Source of the DNA: JAIKWW01 sp052169645
Lineage (GTDB): Bacteria; Bacillota; Clostridia; Peptostreptococcales; Anaerovoracaceae
Assembly (NCBI GenBank): GCA_052169645.1
Contig: JBQNCA010000025.1
Coordinates: 1 to 22,690, forward strand
Length of the DNA stretch: 22,690 nt
Reading direction: 5' to 3'
A program made the position numbers and the translations under genes. Positions 14,474-20,233 of this stretch are shown here, in pieces. Below the pieces are notes generated by a model, which was not told the DNA's origin, did not search any database, and saw only the letters and a list, made by a program, of their open reading frames with translations. Position 1 is the first letter of the stretch; every line of letters begins with the position of its first letter.

Positions 14474-15283
14474 CTATTTTATTAATTTCTTTAATTCAGA
14501 TATATATTCACACAAAACCTTGGATGCTTCGGATTTATATTTACAAATTATACCCGATGCAAAATTTTCCAGCATTACTCCGTCGACCTTAGATGCCGCT
14601 TCTGCTATCATCTGCGGACTGCCGTCACTCACGCACAAAACGGTCGGAATTCGTGTTTCCTCACCTATGCATGAAATTATTCCGCTCAGAGTTCTTTGGA
14701 AACCCTTATCCGCTTGCTGCGATTCGGATTCATTTACAACAGCCTGCAAATTCAGATTGGGTGCGGATATATAAATAAAGCCTCGTGATTCTCTTGAAAT
14801 CATCCCTATACGAGTCCTTTCAGCCGGTGCAACTGCTGAAAGGAGAACGAGTGAAAATTTCTCACATATATACGCAAGCTCTTTTCTTTCTTCAAACGGC
14901 ATATCCGGAACTACCAATCCCGAAATGCCGACCTCCATACAGCGTTTGCAAAAGTTTTCATAGCCATAGTGAAATACAGGATTTAAATAAGTTTTCAACA
15001 GAATAGGAACTGTTGTTTCAGTACGGATTCCTGAAAGCATGTCAAAGATACTGTCAGTATTTGCCCCCGCCTCAAGAGCGCGTATATTGGCAGCCTGAGT
15101 CTCCGCAATTTCTGCAACCGGATCGGAGAACGGTATTCCAATTTCAATGAGATCAACTCCAACTCCGTCTATTTCTCTGATAAACTTCGCCGTAGCATCC
15201 ATAGAAGGATCCCCCGCTGTCAGAAATACCATAATTGCTTTCCCTCTGTCAAATGCTCTTTCTATTGCAATCGCTTTACTCAT
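14474..15283 (-). CDS. trpA: Tryptophan synthase alpha chain, active site degenerate
   Basis: 269 residues, normal TrpA length, from the ATG at 15283, which overlaps the trpB stop (ATGAGTAA) and has AAAGGGG upstream. The TIM-barrel frame is clear: VFLTAGDPSMDATAKFI, VDLIEIGIPFSDP, GYENFCKRCMEVGISGLVVP. The catalytic Glu (Glu47 here, Glu49 in Salmonella) is kept. The catalytic Asp60 is replaced: family ADGP reads AEIA (Glu58). The S-x-x-GVTG loop after GFIY is absent (residues 172-180), and the phosphate-binding GFGIS and GSAIV motifs read LCVSD (216-220) and ENFAS (239-243). Known enzymes need these to split indole-3-glycerol phosphate. I infer that the subunit no longer does so but still pairs with TrpB and activates it. 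Confidence 0.85.
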   Translation of the reverse strand: MSKAIAIERAFDRGKAIMVFLTAGDPSMDATAKFIREIDGVGVDLIEIGIPFSDPVAEIAETQAANIRALEAGANTDSIFDMLSGIRTETTVPILLKTYLNPVFHYGYENFCKRCMEVGISGLVVPDMPFEERKELAYICEKFSLVLLSAVAPAERTRIGMISRESRGFIYISAPNLNLQAVVNESESQQADKGFQRTLSGIISCIGEETRIPTVLCVSDGSPQMIAEAASKVDGVMLENFASGIICKYKSEASKVLCEYISELKKLIK

Positions 15284-16457
15284 GTAAGTCAACCCCTTTA
15301 TAACGTGCTATTGATGCAACATCCTTATCTCCTCTGCCAGAAAGGCATACGAGTATTATATTTTCTTTATCCATGCTCCCGGCCAGCTTCATAACCTGAG
15401 CTACGGCATGAGCACTCTCGATCGCACATATTATTCCCTCCGTGCGTGCTATATATTCAAAGGCTGCCACCGCCTCATCGTCCGTTATAGCCGTATATTC
15501 AGCTCTACCGCTGCGTTGCAGCTCTGCATGCTCCGGTCCTACACCCGGGTAATCCAAGCCTGCAGATATGGAGTAGACTTCATCTATCTGACCGTAATCA
15601 TTCTGACAAAACAAAGACTTCATCCCGTGAAAGACTCCCACACTGCCTCTGTTCAATGTAGCTGCATGCTCATCAGTATCAACTCCCTTTCCTGCAGCTT
15701 CACAACCCGTCAATTTAACTTCTTTATCATCTATAAAATCGGTAAACATACCTATCGCATTACTGCCGCCGCCTATGCAGGCGATCACGATGTCCGGCAG
15801 CCGACCTTCTCTTTCCAAAATCTGCTTCCTCGCCTCTCTACCGATAATGCTCTGAAAATCTCTTACTATCATAGGGAAAGGGTGTGGCCCCACCGCAGAT
15901 CCGAGGACATACATTGTATCCTCAAAGCAAGTCGCCCAAACCATCATTGCCTCGTTTACCGCATCCTTCAAAACTCTTGTTCCGCAGGTTACACGATTTA
16001 CTTTGGCTCCCAACAGCTCCATTCTGTAAACATTCAATGCCTGCCTTACACAGTCTTCTTCACCCATAAAAATCTCACATTCCAGTCCTAACAGTGCCGC
16101 CGCCGTAGCGGTCGCCACACCGTGCTGACCGGCACCCGTTTCCGCTATCACCTTTCTTTTTCCCATGCTCTTTGCAAGAAGACATTGACCTATTGCATTA
16201 TTTATTTTGTGAGCTCCGGTATGATTTAAATCCTCACGCTTAAAGTAAATCTTTGCCCCTCCGAGCTTCTTCGTCATATTTTCCGCAAAATAAAGCAAAG
16301 ACGGTCTGCCCACATATTCCTTCATAAGGCGCTCATATTCAGATACAAACTTAGGATCATTTTTTATTTCTTCATAATAATTTCCTATATCTATAAGTTC
16401 CTGCATTAACGCTTCCGGAACATACTGTCCGCCGAATTCTCCATATCTGCCTTTCAT
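15276..16457 (-). CDS. trpB: Tryptophan synthase beta chain
   Basis: 393 residues, full length. PLP-dependent enzyme that condenses indole with L-serine to give L-tryptophan. PLP lysine Lys84 in HTGAHKINN, catalytic Glu106 in AETGAGQHG, phosphate-binding GGGSNA at 229-234, Asp302 in AGLDYPGVGPEHA, Glu347 region in AIESAHA and Ser373 in CLSGRGDKD are all present. N-terminal YGEFGGQYVPEAL is canonical for the TrpB1 type that works with TrpA. The ATG at 16457 has GGGAGGAT close upstream. It overlaps trpA by eight bases. No other trp biosynthetic gene lies in the window. Control is by an upstream T-box. The intact beta site beside a decayed alpha subunit points to use of external indole. Confidence 0.97.
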   Translation of the reverse strand: MKGRYGEFGGQYVPEALMQELIDIGNYYEEIKNDPKFVSEYERLMKEYVGRPSLLYFAENMTKKLGGAKIYFKREDLNHTGAHKINNAIGQCLLAKSMGKRKVIAETGAGQHGVATATAAALLGLECEIFMGEEDCVRQALNVYRMELLGAKVNRVTCGTRVLKDAVNEAMMVWATCFEDTMYVLGSAVGPHPFPMIVRDFQSIIGREARKQILEREGRLPDIVIACIGGGSNAIGMFTDFIDDKEVKLTGCEAAGKGVDTDEHAATLNRGSVGVFHGMKSLFCQNDYGQIDEVYSISAGLDYPGVGPEHAELQRSGRAEYTAITDDEAVAAFEYIARTEGIICAIESAHAVAQVMKLAGSMDKENIILVCLSGRGDKDVASIARYKGVDLHE

Positions 16458-16519
16458 CTTATCCTCCCTCTTCCGTTAACCATGCCTCTCTCCATTGCGG
16501 ATTTCAGCAATACCGTAAT

Positions 16520-16559
16520 TGAAAAATCACAATCGTCGTATGAGCTTGCTATCGTGATT
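16520..16559 (-). promoter_or_regulatory. Second hairpin in the trpB leader
   Basis: Nine-base-pair stem (16525-16533 with 16551-16559, one G-U pair) followed on the minus strand by TTTTTC, located between the T-box terminator and trpB. It could be a further terminator/attenuator or a structure shielding translation. I see no Trp-rich leader peptide. Confidence 0.4.
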
Positions 16560-16594
16560 TCCTCATATCGAATCACAGATTTGAGCGTAGCCGT

Positions 16595-16885
16595 AAAAAA
16601 ATACCCGTCCTCACCGAATCTCTCGATTCGGCAAGGACGAGTATATGATCTGACTACACTCGCGGTACCACCTTGCTTTGCGGTATACGCACACTCTGTA
16701 AGGATGCCGACACATCCCCGACAACTAACGTATGTCTTCACGTCATGGTATACTATAATTCGCCATGCCCTCTGCGGCCCATTATGACAAGCTGCTTTTC
16801 TGCCGAAATCTCACCATCTCCGGCTCTCTGTGAGCGCATTTCTCATCTTTACTCCCGCATCAACGGTTTTATTTATTATTAACTT
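16595..16885 (-). promoter_or_regulatory. T-box riboswitch controlling trpBA
   Basis: The conserved T-box AAGGTGGTACCGCGA is at 16661-16675 (minus strand). It precedes a 15-bp terminator stem (16607-16621 with 16626-16640, GAGA loop) and seven T. The 5' part carries Stem I signatures: GGGAGTA, AGAGAGCCGG and GGTG. T-boxes sense uncharged tRNA through a specifier codon; a TGG at 16780-16782 is the likely specifier, fitting tRNA-Trp, though its placement was judged by eye. Low tryptophan would favour antitermination and expression of trpBA. Confidence 0.88.
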
Positions 16886-16898
16886 TCTTAGTTTGGAA

Positions 16899-16927
16899 TT
16901 ATAGAGCCTATTCGTCAGAATGTCAAT
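16899..16927 (-). promoter_or_regulatory. Consensus promoter of the trpBA operon
   Basis: Perfect TTGACA (16922-16927), 17-base spacer, perfect TATAAT (16899-16904) on the minus strand. Transcription would begin near 16892, just ahead of the T-box Stem I. Such a strong promoter leaves control to the riboswitch. Confidence 0.88.
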
Positions 16928-16944
16928 TAAATTTATACTTTTTA

Positions 16945-17616
16945 TTAATATGCAATTACATCGTTACCATCATAAGGTATAGGTTCACAAGGAACTATAA
17001 CCTTATCCCAGATATCCTGATTCTTCTCATTAGCCTTATCAATGATTTCATACAGAGCGTCCGACTGTTTTATCAAATCTGCGCATGCTTTATCGGCCTT
17101 TGCCTGAAGAGCATCATATTCAGCATTCATAGCATCCATTTTTGCCAAATCATCAAGAAGCAAATTCTTTTCTTCCTGAGTCAGAGCAGTTGACTTCTTG
17201 ATATAAGAGGAAGTCTCATCTTCATAATCCCCATCCGGAATATTATCATACAGCTTATCCCACAACTCCGCATGCTTGTCTTCAATAGCATAATAGCGAT
17301 CATTTATATCCTTGAAGATATCATCATAAATTTTATTTATCTGATCTTCAATTGCATCCAGCTGTTTCCACGTACCTTCCAAATCCTTCTCTGTCTGTAT
17401 GAGCTGATTTTTTTCCGCCTCAGTGATACCTGTCATAGACTTTATGGCTTCTATCATGTCTAAACTTCCGCCTTCTTCGTCAAATGCTGCACTTGTAATC
17501 ATATTCGCATCATCTGCAACTGTATTTGAAGCAAATGTCGGAATCCAGTTTGCTATCATTACGCTTCCTGCCAATGCACCTACTAATAATGCCGCTGCTA
17601 TTTTCTTCATTTTCAT
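16945..17616 (-). CDS. Secreted helical protein with internal duplication
   Basis: 223 residues, start with GGAGG seven bases upstream. Signal peptide at residues 1-30 (KKIAAALLVGALAGSVMIAN). The mature part is acidic and almost wholly helical, with two related units of about 75 residues: one begins TGITEAEKNQLI, the other TALTQEEKNLLL, and they end in similar blocks (AELWDKLYDNIPD and QDIWDKVIVPCEP). The T-x-x-E-K heads recall the LTxxQ motif of periplasmic Spy/CpxP proteins, but this is only a resemblance. It lies downstream of a histidine kinase with a large external domain, and has its own promoter region with a palindrome, so it could be the kinase's soluble partner or its regulated output. 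No terminator is visible before the trp promoter 17 bases further on. Confidence 0.65.
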   Translation of the reverse strand: MKMKKIAAALLVGALAGSVMIANWIPTFASNTVADDANMITSAAFDEEGGSLDMIEAIKSMTGITEAEKNQLIQTEKDLEGTWKQLDAIEDQINKIYDDIFKDINDRYYAIEDKHAELWDKLYDNIPDGDYEDETSSYIKKSTALTQEEKNLLLDDLAKMDAMNAEYDALQAKADKACADLIKQSDALYEIIDKANEKNQDIWDKVIVPCEPIPYDGNDVIAY

Positions 17617-17674
17617 TTTCTTTCCTCCTTATCGGCTTTCTTGTTTTAAGAAAAATTGATTGTTTGACATTTTC

Positions 17675-17703
17675 AGATAGATTTTCTATCTACGTGTATT
17701 ATA
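17675..17703 (-). promoter_or_regulatory. Promoter and palindrome upstream of the secreted protein
   Basis: TATAAT on the minus strand at 17698-17703 (weak -35), followed at 17675-17691 by the perfect palindrome agatagattttctatct (7-bp arms). The palindrome would overlap the transcription start, a usual place for an operator. Confidence 0.5.
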
Positions 17704-17774
17704 ACTGTAAGTTTTGAATAAAATACCCTTATATTTGTGAGAATAATTCTTGAAATGTGGCAAATTTGCGGCAA

Positions 17775-19169
17775 TTATATAATTTGATTTTTGAAAACCA
17801 AACTGAAACAGGTAAATCCGCTTTCAGATTTCACATCTATACGTCCACCATGTTTTTTCATTATGTCCGATGCCAATGAAAGCCCTATTCCGAAATTTCC
17901 GCCTTTTCCTTTGTAGAACCTTTCAAAAATATGATCCAAATCCACCGGATCTATACCATCTCCGTCATCTGTGATATCGATAATTGTAAACTCTCCTGTA
18001 CTGCGCAAACTCGCACCCACTTTTGATCTTGCATAGCGGTAAGCATTTGAAAGAATATTATCCACAACCTTTTCTATAAGCTCTTCATCTCCGATTACTT
18101 CCACTTTGTCCGCCAGATTGTTCTCAAAGCTGATCGTCTTTTCTCCGGCTGAAAGCAAAACGCTTGCAGCTTCATATATGATCGCCGCTATATTAATTTT
18201 ATCATATTTTATTTCCATATTGTCAAACTTTGTCATATAAAGGATCTGATCCACAAGCTTAGACATTTTCAAACTTTGCTTATATATAACCTTCAAACCC
18301 TTTTCTTTATCCACCGCACCATGCATAATCCCTTCCGTATAACCCCGTATTGACGTAAGAGGCGTACGCAGCTCGTGAGATGCATTTTGAAAAAAATCCT
18401 TCTGTACTTTTTCCGATTTTTTTATGATATGCGACATCTTATCTATAGTATCTGAAACCTGATCAAATTCCCGGTATTCCATTTCAATCTTTTCCAAATC
18501 AGGCTCACGCCTGCCGACTCGTATAAGATATTCGTTGAGCGCATTGAAAGAACCCCTGACCTTTCGCAATTCCGGCATTATCAATAAAATGCTTAATATC
18601 GCCGAACTTGCAAATAAAATTAAAATTACCAAATCCATTTTTTTAATAATTTTACTTACAGAACCGGTATTTATATAAACATAAACCGTATATGTTTGAT
18701 ATTTTTCATTTATGTCTTTAAGCACGTCCGGTGATGTATATATAAAATATCCGTCGGAATATCCCTCATAAGTACGTTTTTCAACAATGTAGGTATCATT
18801 ATTTATATCCATGGAAATCTTTTCTTCGTCGGAATATAATCTTCTGCGACTCAATTCGGAAAGAATCTTTGAAATTTGCTTTTTCTCCTTGCTTGTAGGC
18901 AAATCGCCTATTATTTCATTTGAAGAATTCACTATAAATATATTTACGGGAAAATAGACTTTTGTATCATCAGTAGAATATGCATCATAATTCATATTAT
19001 CATCTATGCAGCGTGACATAAATGCCTCATTTATAGAATTTGATGTAATTTCATCAATATAGTCTTTCATTATGATGTGAACCGCCGCAGAAGTTACGGT
19101 AAGCACAAGCAGTATGCATGCAGGAATCATTACCAGAAGCCTGTTTGTAAGCTTCTTCTTTTTACTCAT
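17775..19169 (-). CDS. Sensor histidine kinase
   Basis: 464 residues. Membrane segments at about 12-33 (LVMIPACILLVLTVTSAAVH) and 178-198 (DLVILILFASSAILSILLI) enclose an external sensor domain of about 145 residues with no named domain. A linker leads to the H-box with phospho-accepting His265 (FFQNASHELRTPLTSIRGY). The ATPase has the N-box (KVVDNILSNAYRYAR), G1 (DITDDGDGID), F-box (IFERFYKG) and G2 (GNFGIGLSLASDIM). All catalytic features are present. It overlaps the response-regulator gene by eight bases (ATGAGTAA), so the two are coupled. The stimulus is unknown; the neighbouring secreted helical protein suggests envelope or extracellular sensing. Confidence 0.93.
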   Translation of the reverse strand: MSKKKKLTNRLLVMIPACILLVLTVTSAAVHIIMKDYIDEITSNSINEAFMSRCIDDNMNYDAYSTDDTKVYFPVNIFIVNSSNEIIGDLPTSKEKKQISKILSELSRRRLYSDEEKISMDINNDTYIVEKRTYEGYSDGYFIYTSPDVLKDINEKYQTYTVYVYINTGSVSKIIKKMDLVILILFASSAILSILLIMPELRKVRGSFNALNEYLIRVGRREPDLEKIEMEYREFDQVSDTIDKMSHIIKKSEKVQKDFFQNASHELRTPLTSIRGYTEGIMHGAVDKEKGLKVIYKQSLKMSKLVDQILYMTKFDNMEIKYDKINIAAIIYEAASVLLSAGEKTISFENNLADKVEVIGDEELIEKVVDNILSNAYRYARSKVGASLRSTGEFTIIDITDDGDGIDPVDLDHIFERFYKGKGGNFGIGLSLASDIMKKHGGRIDVKSESGFTCFSLVFKNQII

Positions 19170-19869
19170 CGCTCTTTTCCTTTATCTTTAACCTGAAACC
19201 GTATCCCCATATTGTAGAAATCAACACATCACTGTTGCTTTCTTTTAACTTTCGTCTTACTCTCTTTATGGCATCATCTGTAACTCTGGTTTCTACACAA
19301 GCATCGTAGCCCCATATTTCATTCAACAATTCTTCTCTCGAAGCACCGGTCTCCTGTTTTTCAATAAGATATTGCATAAGGCTGAATTCCGTTTTTGTAA
19401 GCACCACTTCCTCGCCTTTTATGAAGCAAGCCTTGTTATCAGGCTTTATTTCAATATCTCCATATTTGAGACTGTGATTTTCTTTTTTTGAAAGATTGCT
19501 CCGTTTCAAAATAGCATTCACCCGCATCATCAGCTTTACCAAAGAAAACGGTTTTGTAAAATAATCATCACATCCTGCCGTAAAGCCCTTTATATAATCT
19601 GTATCAGTTTCCTTTGCGGTTAAAAGCAATATCGGAACATCCGAAATTTCTCTGATTTTTGAAGTAATTTCAAACCCGTCCGTACCGGGCATAAGTACAT
19701 CAAGAATTACCAAATCGGGGCGTTCCTGTTCGAAAGCCTCATATAATTTATCTCCGGTCTCAAAGCTCAGAACCCTATGTCCCGCCTGCTCAAGAAAACT
19801 CTGTACCAAATTGCGAATATCCGCCTCATCATCTGCAACATAGACCAATCCTGACTTTTCCATAATCAT
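19162..19869 (-). CDS. OmpR-family response regulator
   Basis: 235 residues. Receiver domain: acidic pocket in VADDEAD (residues 11-17), phospho-accepting Asp57 in LVILDVLMPGTDGFE, Thr/Lys switch residues in LLTAKE and FTKPFSLVKLM. The C-terminal winged helix is of the OmpR/PhoB type (KTEFSLMQYLI, then ETRVTDDAIKRVRRKLKE and the closing IWGYGFRLK). It binds DNA as a dimer at paired direct repeats when phosphorylated by the kinase encoded next. Two ATGs (M-I-M) are close; the first is used here. Two 9-bp direct repeats 22 bp apart lie 43-73 bases upstream, a plausible autoregulatory site. Confidence 0.94.
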   Translation of the reverse strand: MIMEKSGLVYVADDEADIRNLVQSFLEQAGHRVLSFETGDKLYEAFEQERPDLVILDVLMPGTDGFEITSKIREISDVPILLLTAKETDTDYIKGFTAGCDDYFTKPFSLVKLMMRVNAILKRSNLSKKENHSLKYGDIEIKPDNKACFIKGEEVVLTKTEFSLMQYLIEKQETGASREELLNEIWGYDACVETRVTDDAIKRVRRKLKESNSDVLISTIWGYGFRLKIKEKSDE

Positions 19870-19911
19870 AACCTGCCTTTAAATCGTGTTAATCACTATA
19901 AATTAATCGGC

Positions 19912-19942
19912 TTTATCCGATATTTCTCCATTTTTTATCCGA
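19912..19942. promoter_or_regulatory. Direct repeats upstream of the response regulator
   Basis: tttatccga occurs at 19912-19920 and again at 19934-19942, 22 bp apart (two helical turns). OmpR-type dimers bind tandem direct repeats, usually 10-11 or about 20-22 bp apart, so this may be the regulator's own binding site. Confidence 0.45.
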
Positions 19943-20187
19943 AATTTATTTACTATGACTGTCATCGGTAAAATGCGGTTTGCTTAATTAAATTTCTCCA
20001 AACGGTATTTTCGACTGTCTGTCGGTCAGTTGTCACCGCCTGCGACGAGGAATCATACCAATCATTACTCAACAATTTTACCTGAAATCGCAATATCTAT
20101 AACTTACATACAATTTTAGTATATCCGAAAAGTATATGTATTTATAACTGATAATTTCTTATTACATTCTTAATGCTTTTTAAAATC
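19943..20187. other. Intergenic, no gene seen
   Basis: AT-rich, no coding frame of note on either strand. A GC-richer patch at about 20008-20050 (tgtctgtcggtcagttgtca) has partial self-complementarity. Any further promoter elements of the response-regulator operon should lie in its left part. Confidence 0.4.
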
Positions 20188-20229
20188 ATAAAATATGGAG
20201 AGCACCGCTTTAAAATTCCGATGCTCTCC
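20188..20229 (-). terminator. Terminator of the large membrane-protein gene
   Basis: Stem ggagagca (20197-20204) with tgctctcc (20222-20229), then ATATTTTA on the minus strand, immediately after the stop codon at 20234. Confidence 0.65.
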
Positions 20230-20233
20230 TTCT

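Noticed and set aside
16458..16600. Trp leader peptide for classical attenuation
   Set aside because: No short frame with consecutive TGG codons and a ribosome binding site; the T-box accounts for control.
16454..16741. 95-codon minus-strand reading frame between the T-box and trpB
   Set aside because: It runs through the T-box motif, the terminator stem and its T-run; composition follows RNA structure, not protein, and there is no ribosome binding site.
20008..20050. Relative of the nested palindrome at 6304-6333
   Set aside because: Shares the word gtcagttg but lacks the symmetric arms.
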